Source: an uncultured Clostridia bacterium (GTDB taxonomy: Bacteria; Bacillota; Clostridia; Peptostreptococcales; Anaerovoracaceae). Taken from it: a stretch of DNA of 52,949 nt. A program made the translations under genes and the position numbers. Below, in pieces: positions 25,322 to 34,631 of the stretch. Numbering within the stretch: the stretch's first letter is position 1; the number at the start of each line of letters is the position of its first letter. Below the pieces are notes generated by a model, which ran no database searches, had not been told where the DNA came from, and saw only the letters and a program-made list of their open reading frames with translations. The stretch covers positions 1-52,949 of the forward strand of contig CAKQQT010000022.1 in assembly GCA_934271235.1 (NCBI GenBank), given 5' to 3'.

Positions 25322-26699
25322 GTTCTGTGATATACCTCTCTACAGTTTCGGGAACCAGACCTGTCGCAGGCTCGCCTGCTTGATATTTTTCGCGGATTTC
25401 GGTCGCCGAGATGTCCGGCATCTGCGCGGCCAGCTTGATGACGTTGGTCCCGTATTCAGCGCGGTATTCGCCGATCTTGCGGTCCAGTTCTTTCTCACGA
25501 TAGCCCGGACGGACACTGACGATAAAAGAAAAATTCTCCAAAAGGTCGACGCCCTTGTACCAACTGTCGATGTCCAGGAACGAATCGGTCCCGGTAATGA
25601 AGAAAATCTCCTTGTCCGGCAGATCTTTCTGCAGCGCGGTCAGCGTATCGTAGGTGTAAGATATCCGCATACGATCGACCTCAAACGTCGAGATCTCCGC
25701 GCGCGGGATCTGTGCGAACGCCAATCTGGCCATCGCCAGCCGATGCTCATCGTCGGTCACGCGTTTGCCCTGTTTGAACGGCTGGATATAGGCCGGCATC
25801 ACGATCAGCTTCGCAAGGCCTGCTTCTTTGATCGCCGCCTGCCCCAGCGCAACATGACCGATATGGATCGGATCAAAGGTCCCGCCCAGTACGCCGACAC
25901 GGTTTTCGTGCACCGCAGGTTCGGAATTTCGCGGACAAATCCGACTGCCGGGATCTTCCGGATCGCGCGCCGCGGCTTTGCCGCTCTCGCCATGCGGAAG
26001 ACTCTGAAATTTAATGAAGCCGTCCCAGAACGATTCTCCGTATTCTTTGAGTTCAAATTCCGGATTCTGATCTCTGAGCGCCCGCCAGAAGGAAGCCACG
26101 AAATCATCCTCCGCGCCCAAACTGATGTTGAAGATGCCATCTCCGCCGCCGGAGCCGACCGCCGTGACAACGGCGTCGCCTTTGTGGAACATGTTTGCGC
26201 TCCACACCATGGTAAGCGACAGGCTGGCATAGGAATTGCTCCGCATAAAATAGCTCTCAAAAACAGCCGTTACCACGCAGTACTCTCCTCCTTGGACCGG
26301 CAGCTTGATGCACTGCATCGGTATCACAGGGTCGCTGCCTGAAACGGTCTTGCCCGCCTGATAGATCGCATCGCAGCAGGCCTGGAACGAACCGCAGAAG
26401 GTCTTGGCGCTGTGCAGCTTTTCGCTTGCGACGCCCGGAATGCCCTGCGCGATATCGTCGAATTCGTGCTGCAGATACTTCTGCGCGCGGTCGCTGAACC
26501 CGGACTGCGGAAGTTCCTCATCAAACTTCTTTTTCGCGCTCTGATAAGACGCGTCCGACAGCGCGATCTTGATGTCCTGCAGGAGCGGTTTTGCTTTTTT
26601 CGCGCAGGTTTCGCAAAAGTAAACGCCCTGGTTCATCAAACAGAAATAATCCTGATAAAATTTGATGCTCGCGCCGCAGTTGATACATTCTTTCGCCAT
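25299..26699 (-). CDS. nadD: NadD fused to an N-terminal zinc ribbon and an unknown domain
   Basis: 466 aa, about 265 residues longer than NadD. Residues 1-40 form a zinc-ribbon-like motif (ECINCG, then YFCETC). Residues about 45-235 are a domain with SNSYASLSLTMVWSANMF and AVVTAVGSGGGDGIFNIS, which resembles clostridial DUF6054-type proteins from memory only. A linker follows, then nicotinate mononucleotide adenylyltransferase (about 267-466) with GGTFDPIHIGHVALG and DISATEIREKY. The frame is continuous and no ribosome site precedes the NadD part (a GTG at its edge lacks one), so the fusion looks real. Start 26699 has AAAGGA 11 nt upstream; 26750 is a weaker alternative. NadD makes deamido-NAD. 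Confidence 0.85.
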   Translation of the reverse strand: MAKECINCGASIKFYQDYFCLMNQGVYFCETCAKKAKPLLQDIKIALSDASYQSAKKKFDEELPQSGFSDRAQKYLQHEFDDIAQGIPGVASEKLHSAKTFCGSFQACCDAIYQAGKTVSGSDPVIPMQCIKLPVQGGEYCVVTAVFESYFMRSNSYASLSLTMVWSANMFHKGDAVVTAVGSGGGDGIFNISLGAEDDFVASFWRALRDQNPEFELKEYGESFWDGFIKFQSLPHGESGKAAARDPEDPGSRICPRNSEPAVHENRVGVLGGTFDPIHIGHVALGQAAIKEAGLAKLIVMPAYIQPFKQGKRVTDDEHRLAMARLAFAQIPRAEISTFEVDRMRISYTYDTLTALQKDLPDKEIFFITGTDSFLDIDSWYKGVDLLENFSFIVSVRPGYREKELDRKIGEYRAEYGTNVIKLAAQMPDISATEIREKYQAGEPATGLVPETVERYITEHGLYQRD

Positions 26700-26810
26700 A
26701 TGCCCCGAGATCCTTTCTCCATGTTCTGTCGTGCAGCAGATTCTGTTCATCTCTTGTATCGCCTGTAAGCCCTGCGCGGGATCGCAGGGCTTCAGGCAGC
26801 ACTTTGGTTA

Positions 26811-28574
26811 TTATTTTGTCGTAATGCCCAGTTCGTCAAGCTGCGCCTGATCGACCGGAGACGGCGCGCTGGAAACCAGACACTGCGCGTTCTGGTTCTT
26901 CGGGAACGCGATGACCTCGCGGATCGACGGTTCGCCGAGCAGCAGCATCACGAAACGGTCCAGACCGTAAGCCAGACCCGCGTGCGGCGGTGCGCCGTAC
27001 TTGAACGCCTCGATCAGGAAGCCGAACTTTTCGTCGCATTCTTCCTTGGTCAAGCCGAGCACTTCAAACATCTTGGCCTGCAGGTTCTTGTCATGGATCC
27101 TGACGGAACCGCCGCCCAGTTCCACACCGTTCAAAACGATGTCATAGGCGTCTGCCTTGACCGCCAGCGGATCAGTATCCAAAAGATCCAGCTGATCCAG
27201 CTTCGGGCAGGTGAATGGGTGATGCATCGCCTTGAGGGAGTGATCTTCCTCATCTTCTTCGAACATCGGGAAGTCAACGACCCACAGCAGATTGTACCGG
27301 TTGTCATCTAAAAGGTCCATTCTCTTTGCGCATTCTCTTCTGAGGAAGCCCAGAGAATCATAAGTCACTTTCGCCCGGTCGGAGCAGATAAAGATCAGAT
27401 CGTCTTTCTTCGCGTCGAACACCTTTGCGATCTCCGCGAGTTCTTCCTGTGAGAAGAATTTATCGACGGAGGATTTATATTCGCCGTCGTGCACGCGGAT
27501 CCAGACCAGACCCTTCGCGCCGTAAGCTTTTGTCATATCCGTCAGTTTGTCGATATCCTTGCGGCTGAACTGTTCGGAACCGCCGGTCACGCAGATACCT
27601 CTGACGTCGCCGCCGTTTGCCAAGCAGTCTGTAAAGACCTTGAAGCCGCAGTCTTTCACGGTGTCATTCAGTTTTTTCAATTCAAAGCCGAATCTCGTAT
27701 CCGGCTTGTCGGAGCCGTAACGCTCCATCGCTTCGTCCCAAGTGATGCGCGGCAGCGGAAGCTGGATCTCCACGCCCTTGAGTTCACGGAACACCTTAGC
27801 CAAAAATCCTTCCTGGATCGCGATCACATCGTCCTGATCCACGAAAGACATCTCCAGGTCGATCTGTGTGAATTCCGGCTGCCGGTCGGCACGCAGGTCT
27901 TCATCACGGAAGCACTTGACGATCTGCATATAGCGATCGGTACCGCCGACCATCAGGAGCTGCTTAAACAGCTGCGGAGACTGCGGAAGCGCGTAGAATT
28001 CGCCCGGATAGACACGGGACGGCACGATATAGTCTCTGGCGCCCTCCGGTGTGGATTTGATCAGCATCGGGGTCTCTACTTCCGTAAAGCCGTTCGCGTC
28101 GAAATAGTCTCTGGCGCATTTGCAGACTTTGTGGCGGAAGGTCAGGTTACGCTGCATCTTGGTCTTTCTCAGATCCAGATAACGATATTTCAATCTCAGA
28201 TTATCGTCGACATTGTCATCATCCTTGATATAGATCGGCGGCGTATCCGCTTCCGAATACAGCACCAGATCGGTCGCGAAAACTTCGATCTCACCGGTCG
28301 GCAGATTTTCGTTCTTGGCGCTCCTCTCTTTTACGATGCCCTTGACGCCGATGACATATTCGCTTCTGAGCGCGTCAGCCTTTTCAAACAGTTCCTGCGG
28401 GATCTGATCGTCAAACGTTACCTGCACGATGCCGGTCTTGTCTCTTAAATCCACAAAGATCAGACCGCCGAGGTTTCTTCTCTTGGCGACCCAGCCGTTC
28501 AATACGACTTCCTGTCCGACATGGCTGATGTTCAAGGTGCCGCACATATGCGTTCTCTTAAAAATATTGCTCAT
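26811..28574 (-). CDS. aspS: Aspartyl-tRNA synthetase, bacterial type
   Basis: 587 aa class II synthetase. OB-fold anticodon domain (VVLNGWVAKRRNLGGLIFVDL), motif 2 CFRDEDLRADRQPEFTQID, the bacterial GAD insertion (about 280-410), motif 3 GLAYGLDRFVMLLLGEPSIR. Full length. AGGAG 12 nt before ATG. 36 nt after hisS, the common hisS-aspS pairing. Discriminating or not cannot be judged here. Confidence 0.97.
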   Translation of the reverse strand: MSNIFKRTHMCGTLNISHVGQEVVLNGWVAKRRNLGGLIFVDLRDKTGIVQVTFDDQIPQELFEKADALRSEYVIGVKGIVKERSAKNENLPTGEIEVFATDLVLYSEADTPPIYIKDDDNVDDNLRLKYRYLDLRKTKMQRNLTFRHKVCKCARDYFDANGFTEVETPMLIKSTPEGARDYIVPSRVYPGEFYALPQSPQLFKQLLMVGGTDRYMQIVKCFRDEDLRADRQPEFTQIDLEMSFVDQDDVIAIQEGFLAKVFRELKGVEIQLPLPRITWDEAMERYGSDKPDTRFGFELKKLNDTVKDCGFKVFTDCLANGGDVRGICVTGGSEQFSRKDIDKLTDMTKAYGAKGLVWIRVHDGEYKSSVDKFFSQEELAEIAKVFDAKKDDLIFICSDRAKVTYDSLGFLRRECAKRMDLLDDNRYNLLWVVDFPMFEEDEEDHSLKAMHHPFTCPKLDQLDLLDTDPLAVKADAYDIVLNGVELGGGSVRIHDKNLQAKMFEVLGLTKEECDEKFGFLIEAFKYGAPPHAGLAYGLDRFVMLLLGEPSIREVIAFPKNQNAQCLVSSAPSPVDQAQLDELGITTK

Positions 28575-28609
28575 TTTCTCTTGTTTCTCCTAATTTCTAT
28601 CCGCTTATT

Positions 28610-29869
28610 TTATATACGCTTATCGATCTCAGCTTTCAGATCTTCAAATTTCACTTCGGTCTGCTCGCCGCTGGTCATGTCTTTGAACGTTGCGACGCCG
28701 TTTTCCAGCTCATTGTCGCCGATCACGATCGCCAGTTTCGCACCCAGCCGATCGGCGTATTTAAACTGTCCTTTGAAGTTTCTCTGCAGGTCGTCGATCT
28801 GGCATTTGCAGCCGTCCCTGCGCAGGTCAAACAGCAGTTTCTGTCCGTAGAGTCTCGCTTTTTCGCCCATGGTGGCGATGAAAACATCACATTCGGACGG
28901 TTTCGGGATCTCCACGCCGTTGGCTTCCATCAGCATCAGCAGTCTCTCCTTGCCCAGTCCGAAACCGACGCCCGGGATCGGAGGTCCGCCGACTTCCTGT
29001 ACCAGATTGTCGTATCTGCCTCCGCCGCAGACGGTGCCCTGCGCGCCGAGACTGTTGGTCACGAATTCAAATGCGGTCTTGGTGTAGTAATCCAGTCCTC
29101 TGACGATCTTCGGGTTCACGACATACGGGATGCCGATCGCGTCGAGATTCTGCTGCAGCTCTTCAAACGCCTTTTTGCAGTCATCACATAAGAAATCGAT
29201 CATCATCGGCGCGCCTTTGACCAGTTCTTGGTCGATCGGGCTCTTGCAGTCAAGGATCCGCATCGGGTTCTTATCATATCTGGACTTGCAGGTATCGCAG
29301 AGCTGATCGTACTTCGGCGCTAAGAATTCTTTGAGCGCTTTTCTGTGCTCCGCGCGGCAGTGCGGGCATCCGACGGAGTTGATCTCCAGCGTCAGATCGG
29401 TCACGCCCATCGAAGTCAGAAAATCATAGCCGATCGCGATGATCTCCGCGTCCGCTACCATATTCGGTGTGCCGAACGTTTCCACGCCGAACTGGTGGAA
29501 CTGTCTCAGACGTCCGGACTGCGGCTTTTCATAACGGAAGCACGGAATATCATAATACAGCTTGATCGGCTGCACTTCCGCGTACAGTTTGTGCTCGATG
29601 AAAGCGCGTACGGCCGGAGAGGTTCCTTCCGGCTTCAGGGTGATAGAGCGTCCGCCGTGATCGTTGAACGTGTACATTTCTTTCTGTACAACGTCTGTGG
29701 TATCACCGATGCCTCTTTGGAATAATTCTGTATGTTCAAACATCGGGGTACGGATCTCTTTGAATCCGTAGCGCTGGCATACTTCTTTCCACTTTTTTTC
29801 GATGTAATGCCACTTGTACACCTGATCCATCATGATATCTTTCGTGCCTTTTGGTGCGTTCGTTAACAT
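28610..29869 (-). CDS. hisS: Histidyl-tRNA synthetase
   Basis: 419 aa class II synthetase. Motif 1 region EIRTPMFEHTELFQRGIG, motif 2 CFRYEKPQSGRLRQFHQFGVE (shortened here) and the histidine-specific GLDYYTKTAFEF, C-terminal anticodon-binding domain. A four-cysteine cluster (CPHC, CDTC, CDDC) in the insertion suggests zinc binding. AAGGAGG before ATG, which overlaps the hemZ stop. Confidence 0.97.
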   Translation of the reverse strand: MLTNAPKGTKDIMMDQVYKWHYIEKKWKEVCQRYGFKEIRTPMFEHTELFQRGIGDTTDVVQKEMYTFNDHGGRSITLKPEGTSPAVRAFIEHKLYAEVQPIKLYYDIPCFRYEKPQSGRLRQFHQFGVETFGTPNMVADAEIIAIGYDFLTSMGVTDLTLEINSVGCPHCRAEHRKALKEFLAPKYDQLCDTCKSRYDKNPMRILDCKSPIDQELVKGAPMMIDFLCDDCKKAFEELQQNLDAIGIPYVVNPKIVRGLDYYTKTAFEFVTNSLGAQGTVCGGGRYDNLVQEVGGPPIPGVGFGLGKERLLMLMEANGVEIPKPSECDVFIATMGEKARLYGQKLLFDLRRDGCKCQIDDLQRNFKGQFKYADRLGAKLAIVIGDNELENGVATFKDMTSGEQTEVKFEDLKAEIDKRI

Positions 29870-31314
29870 CTTTTTTCTACCTCCTTAAAAATATTTTGTT
29901 CTTTTCTATCCAGCATTTCCTCTAATCTGGAAATATAGATTTCGTAATTGGAAACATTCGGCACCCGTTCCAGACGGTTTTCGTCCGGATAGTAGATCTT
30001 GCTGATACCTCCGGCGCCGAGCGCCAGGATGGTCTGTTTTTCCTCCATGATGCGAATGTTGTAGATGCAAGGCGTATCGCCCTGACAATATCCGGTATTC
30101 TCAAAGGCTCCGGCCATATGCTTCTGCCGATACAGATAATACGGTCGGAATCCTGCTGCTTTCAGTTTCTGCTGTGCAATAGCCAGCATTTTCTTAACGA
30201 TTTCTCCCTGTTTATAGTGAAAGTCCTTATCCACTTCCACCAGTCTGGACGCGCGTTTGACCGCCAGCGTATGCACGGTGATGTTCTCCGGATCCAGCGC
30301 CAGGATCTGATCCATGGTTTCCGCGAAATCCGCGGGCGTTTCCTCCGGCAGTCCGGTGATCAGGTCCGCGTTGACGATCGGAATTTCTACCCAGTCCGCG
30401 CGTTGAAAAGCCTTGACGATATCCTCCGGCTGATGCTCCCGGCCGATCAGCCGCAGCGTCTTCGCGTGCATGGACTGCGGGTTGATGCTGATCCGGCAGA
30501 CGTCATGTTTTTTCAAGGCTTCCAGTTTCTCATAGGTAATGGTTTCCGGCCGTCCGGCTTCCACGGTAAATTCCCGCAGCCGCGCCGGATCAAAGGCTGT
30601 CCGTACGGTTGCCAGCAGATCGTCAAGCTGCTCTGCCGTCAGGGTCGTCGGCGTACCGCCGCCGATATAAATGCTCTCCGGCCAAAGGCCGGTCTCCTGC
30701 ATACGCCTGCCGACATAGAGGATCTCCTGCTTCAGTGCTTCCAGATAACGCGCGATCTCTGCGTCCGGCACCTGATTTGAGGTGAACGAGCAGTACAGAC
30801 ATCGGGTCGGACAGAACGGAATGCCGATGTAAACGCCGACGGAATCCGGCTCTGCCTTGCCGCAGATCTCACGCTGATAGGACAACGTGTCCGTGAGCAG
30901 ATCGATCTTTTCCTCTGCCAGAAGATAGTCCTCCCGCAGCGTCTTGCGCACAGCTTCCATATCCTGCAGGCGATCGAGCAGTTCTCCGGTCAGCTTGACC
31001 GGACGCACGCCCGTCAGGATGCCCCACTCCGGCGTGTACCCGGTGACTGCAGACAGTTTCCGGTAAAGTTCTCGTTTGATCGCGTTTTTATCATCCGTCA
31101 GTTCCCGGTTGATCTCCATGCAGACCGTTTCGTCTTCTGACATCACAGCCTGCACGCCCTTTGTTTCCGGATCTGCCTGTGCTTCCGCTTCTTCGTCCGT
31201 ATAGCTTACGAATGTGTCCGGCGGCAAAAATACCTTGATCAGCTCCTGCAAATCGTATTTTTTTGTGATCCCGTGAAGTAAAATCTTATACAAAAGGATT
31301 TCCTTTCTTTTCAT
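29863..31314 (-). CDS. hemZ: HemZ-like radical SAM coproporphyrinogen dehydrogenase family protein
   Basis: 483 aa. N-terminal domain of about 150 residues with GYTPEWGILTGVRPVKL, then a radical SAM core: CPTRCLYCSF (CxxxCxxC), YIGGGTPTTL, and HemN-like PYYLYRQKHMAGAFENTGYC near the end. HemZ genes next to hisS are frequent in Clostridia; the true substrate there is unproven. The ATG at 31314 lies inside the preceding gene; a TTG at 31293 is 8 nt from AAGGAAA and may be the real start. Confidence 0.85.
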   Translation of the reverse strand: MKRKEILLYKILLHGITKKYDLQELIKVFLPPDTFVSYTDEEAEAQADPETKGVQAVMSEDETVCMEINRELTDDKNAIKRELYRKLSAVTGYTPEWGILTGVRPVKLTGELLDRLQDMEAVRKTLREDYLLAEEKIDLLTDTLSYQREICGKAEPDSVGVYIGIPFCPTRCLYCSFTSNQVPDAEIARYLEALKQEILYVGRRMQETGLWPESIYIGGGTPTTLTAEQLDDLLATVRTAFDPARLREFTVEAGRPETITYEKLEALKKHDVCRISINPQSMHAKTLRLIGREHQPEDIVKAFQRADWVEIPIVNADLITGLPEETPADFAETMDQILALDPENITVHTLAVKRASRLVEVDKDFHYKQGEIVKKMLAIAQQKLKAAGFRPYYLYRQKHMAGAFENTGYCQGDTPCIYNIRIMEEKQTILALGAGGISKIYYPDENRLERVPNVSNYEIYISRLEEMLDRKEQNIFKEVEKRC

Positions 31315-31906
31315 CGCCGATCGTGGTGAATCCCATATGTCCCGGCAGTACGACCGTATCGTCCGGCAGCAGGAAAAGCTTATCCTTGATGGAATTCATC
31401 AGCACGCGGAAATCGCCGCCGTAAAAATCGGTCCGGCCGATAGAATAGCGGAACAGTGTGTCGCCGCTGAACAGATGACCGTTCACATAGACGCTCATGC
31501 CGCCCTTGGTATGCCCCGGCGTATAAAGGATGTGCAGAGTCATGCCGCCGACGGTCAGTTCATCGCCGTCCTTGACATAAAGGTCCGGCTCGACGGTGAT
31601 CGGTCTTCCGAACATTTCCGCAGACGCGTTGAGATTGCCGTCATGCAGAAGCTCTGCTTCCTGTTCGTGCGCCACGATCTTTGCCTGCGGGAAGTCCGCA
31701 TGATGCCCGCTGACCCCGCCGATATGATCGCCGTGTCCGTGCGTCAAGATGATATACTCGATCTCCAGTCCGAGTTTTTTGACCTCTGCGGTCAATTCTT
31801 TACAGTATCCGCCCGGATCGACGATAAAACCTTTTTTGCTTTCTTCGTCGTACACAAGGTACGTATTGACCTGGATCGGTCCTGTCATGTATCGAATGAT
31901 CTTCAT
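31286..31906 (-). CDS. Metallo-beta-lactamase-fold hydrolase (YqgX/glyoxalase II type)
   Basis: 206 aa MBL-fold enzyme. Zinc motif LTHGHGDHIGGVSGH, later LYTPGHTKGGMSVYV, GDTLFRYSIGRTD and PGHMGFTTIGDE: the pattern of small Firmicute glyoxalase II-like hydrolases such as YqgX. Substrate probably a glutathione- or bacillithiol-type thioester, not demonstrable here. GAGGAG before ATG. Its end overlaps hemZ by 29 nt. Confidence 0.85.
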   Translation of the reverse strand: MKIIRYMTGPIQVNTYLVYDEESKKGFIVDPGGYCKELTAEVKKLGLEIEYIILTHGHGDHIGGVSGHHADFPQAKIVAHEQEAELLHDGNLNASAEMFGRPITVEPDLYVKDGDELTVGGMTLHILYTPGHTKGGMSVYVNGHLFSGDTLFRYSIGRTDFYGGDFRVLMNSIKDKLFLLPDDTVVLPGHMGFTTIGDEKKGNPFV

Positions 31907-31916
31907 AGCATCTCCT

Positions 31917-32366
31917 CTAAAATAATTTATGGCTGTCCAGCAGAATGGTCACCGGACCGTCGTTGTAGATCCGCACCAGCATTTCTGCCTGAAATATGCC
32001 CTCTCCGACCGGAATGCCTTTTTCGGTCAGTTTCCGGTTAAAATAGGCGTAAAGTTCTTTCGCGGCTTCCGGTCTTGCCGCATGGCTGTAGCTCGGGCGT
32101 TTGCCCTTGCGCACGTCGCCCAGCAGCGTGAACTGCGAGATGGAGAGAACACCCCCTCCGATGTCCTGCACGGAGAGGTTCATCACGCCCTCCGCGTCGT
32201 CGAAGACACGAAGTCCCGCCACTTTTTCGGCGATATAATCCGCGTCTTTCTCGGTGTCGCCTTCCTGCACACCCAGCAGGACCACCAGTCCCTGTCCGAT
32301 GCTTCCGGTCTTGTTTTCTTCCACGGTCACATCTGCCTGTGTGACGCGCTGTACCACTGCTCTCAT
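31917..32366 (-). CDS. dtd: D-aminoacyl-tRNA deacylase
   Basis: 149 aa, standard size. Begins MRAVVQRVTQADV; catalytic core LSISQFTLLGDVRKGKRPSY and C-terminal NDGPVTILLDS with the Gly-cisPro-like NDGPVT. Removes D-amino acids and glycine from mischarged tRNA. AAGGAG 10 nt before ATG. The relA-dtd order is common in Firmicutes. Confidence 0.97.
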   Translation of the reverse strand: MRAVVQRVTQADVTVEENKTGSIGQGLVVLLGVQEGDTEKDADYIAEKVAGLRVFDDAEGVMNLSVQDIGGGVLSISQFTLLGDVRKGKRPSYSHAARPEAAKELYAYFNRKLTEKGIPVGEGIFQAEMLVRIYNDGPVTILLDSHKLF

Positions 32367-32414
32367 GCGCTGCGTACTCCTTTTTATCTTTCTCTTTCTG
32401 TAATTTCTCTGTTT

Positions 32415-34619
32415 TTATGATTTTGCCCGGTAGACCTGGGTCACGCCCTCAATGTTGCGCAGGCTGCGCTGGACTTTCTGCATCTCCTGCGTACTGGAGA
32501 TCGACAGCGTGATCGTCATCGTCAGACTGCCGTCTCTGCCGCTCTTGGCGTTGACGCCGGACAGATGGATGTCCATATCCTCACAGACACGGGAAATATC
32601 AGAAAGTATTCCCTTGCGGTCCGTACCGATGATGCAGATATCTGTGTTGTAGGACTTTCCTACCTTGAGGTCTTCCCAGTCGACCTTGATGAAGCGGGCT
32701 TTTTCGTGCTCCGGCAGCGCGACGATGTTGGAACAGTCGCGCCGATGGACCGAGATGCCGCGGCCCTTGGTAATGAAGCCGACGATCTCATCGCCCGGTA
32801 CCGGATTGCAGCACTTGGCCAGTTTGATCATCAGATTATCGGCGCCTTCCACGACAATGCCCGGATTGTCCGCCGACCTGCGGCGTTCCCGCGCTTTTCT
32901 CGCTTCAGCCTCTTTGATCTCACTGATGACTTCTTCGTTGCTCTTCGGAAGCTCGGTTTTCGTTTCGTCCGAGAAATAGCCGAACAACAAGTTCGCGAAT
33001 TTGCTGACCAGTGTTCCGCCGTTGGAAAGCTGCGTAAAGCATTCGTCCGAATTGGCAAAGTTCATCGCTTTCATCGCCCGGTTCAAGAACACGGATTTTG
33101 CGCAGAGCGCAGGGTCAAAGCCCTTTTTGCGGATATATTTATCTAAAAGATCCTTACCTTTTTCGATGGTATCGGATTTGTTTTCTTTTTTGAGCCAGCT
33201 GCGGATCTTATTCCGCGCATTCGAGCTTTTGGCGATCTTGAGCCAGTCGATGCTCGGTCCCGCGGAGTTGGCGGAAGTAACGATCTCCACGATGTCGCCG
33301 TTCTGCAGCGTATAGTCGATCGTCACCATCTTGCCGTTGACTTTCGCGCCGACACACTTGCAGCCGATGGCTGAGTGGATCTTGAACGCGAAGTCCAGCG
33401 GCGTGGATCCGGCCGGAAGCTCGATCACGTCACCGCGCGGCGTAAATACGAACACCTGACTGGCAAACAGGTCCATTTTCATGGTCTCCAAAAAGTCTTT
33501 CGGATCGTTGATATCCTTCTGCCATTCCAGAGACTGCCGGAGCCAGGCCAGCTTGATGTCGTCGTTGGATGTTTTGCCGGAAGTATCGCCCTCTTTATAC
33601 TTCCAGTGTGCCGCGATACCGTATTCCGCGACCTGATGCATCTCATAGGTGCGGATCTGGATCTCAAACGGCTCGCCGTTGTCGCCGATGACCGTCGTAT
33701 GCAGTGACTGGTACATGTTCGGCTTCGGCATCGCGATATAGTCTTTAAATCGGCCCGGGATCGGTTTCCACATCGTATGGACGATGCCGAGCACAGCGTA
33801 GCAGTCCTTGACGTTATCCACGATAATGCGGACCGCGATCAGATCGAAGATCTCATCGATCTGCTTGTTCTGGTATTTCATCTTTTTATAGATGCTGTAA
33901 TAATGTTTTGCTCTGCCGTAGATATCATAGTGCAGATGCATATCGTCGAGCGCGTCGCGGATCTCGCTGATGACCAGATTGATGGTCGCTTCCCGTTCTT
34001 CCTTGCGCTTGTTGACTTTTTCCTTGAGGTCCTGAAATTCCTGCGGGTGCAGATATTTGAGCGCCAGGTCCTCCAGTTCGAATTTCACCTTGGAGATACC
34101 GAGCCTGCTGGCAAGCGGCGCGTAGATCTCCAGGGTTTCGTTGCATTTTTCGATCTTCTTTTCCGGGCTCATATACTCCATCGTCCGCATATTGTGCAGA
34201 CGGTCCGCCAGCTTGATGATCAGCACACGGATGTCCTTGGACATGGCCAGGAACATCTTGCGGAAGTTTTCGGCTTGGATCTCCTCTTTCGATTCAAACT
34301 TGATGGTGCCCAGTTTCGTAACACCATCCACCAGGAGCGCGATCTCCTCGCCGAAATCGGCGACGAGCTGCTCTCTGGTGTAAGGTGTATCTTCTACCAC
34401 GTCATGCAAAAGCCCGCCGACGATCGTAGCGTCGTCCATACCCATTTCCGCAAGGATCAGCGCGACGTTGATCGGGTGGATGAAATACGGTTCCCCGCTC
34501 TTGCGCAGCTGTCCTTCATGCAGTTTCTGGGCTGTGTCGAATGCCTTTCCGATCAGCTCGGTGTCATATTTAGAATTGATATTTAAAATTCGTTCTAAAA
34601 ATTCAGCTTTTGTGATCAT
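32415..34619 (-). CDS. relA: Bifunctional (p)ppGpp synthetase/hydrolase (Rel)
   Basis: 734 aa long RelA/SpoT homologue. HD hydrolase domain with GGLLHDVVEDTPYT intact, synthetase domain (IAVRIIVDNVKDCYAVLG, GRFKDYIAMPKPNMYQSLHT), TGS domain (VFVFTPRGDVIELPAGSTPLDF, shortened), zinc-finger/CC region (KCCNPVPGD) and ACT domain at the end. Both active sites look complete, so it can make and degrade the alarmone. AGGAGTG 7 nt before ATG, 12 nt downstream of secDF. Confidence 0.96.
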   Translation of the reverse strand: MITKAEFLERILNINSKYDTELIGKAFDTAQKLHEGQLRKSGEPYFIHPINVALILAEMGMDDATIVGGLLHDVVEDTPYTREQLVADFGEEIALLVDGVTKLGTIKFESKEEIQAENFRKMFLAMSKDIRVLIIKLADRLHNMRTMEYMSPEKKIEKCNETLEIYAPLASRLGISKVKFELEDLALKYLHPQEFQDLKEKVNKRKEEREATINLVISEIRDALDDMHLHYDIYGRAKHYYSIYKKMKYQNKQIDEIFDLIAVRIIVDNVKDCYAVLGIVHTMWKPIPGRFKDYIAMPKPNMYQSLHTTVIGDNGEPFEIQIRTYEMHQVAEYGIAAHWKYKEGDTSGKTSNDDIKLAWLRQSLEWQKDINDPKDFLETMKMDLFASQVFVFTPRGDVIELPAGSTPLDFAFKIHSAIGCKCVGAKVNGKMVTIDYTLQNGDIVEIVTSANSAGPSIDWLKIAKSSNARNKIRSWLKKENKSDTIEKGKDLLDKYIRKKGFDPALCAKSVFLNRAMKAMNFANSDECFTQLSNGGTLVSKFANLLFGYFSDETKTELPKSNEEVISEIKEAEARKARERRRSADNPGIVVEGADNLMIKLAKCCNPVPGDEIVGFITKGRGISVHRRDCSNIVALPEHEKARFIKVDWEDLKVGKSYNTDICIIGTDRKGILSDISRVCEDMDIHLSGVNAKSGRDGSLTMTITLSISSTQEMQKVQRSLRNIEGVTQVYRAKS

Positions 34620-34631
34620 GGATAATCACTC

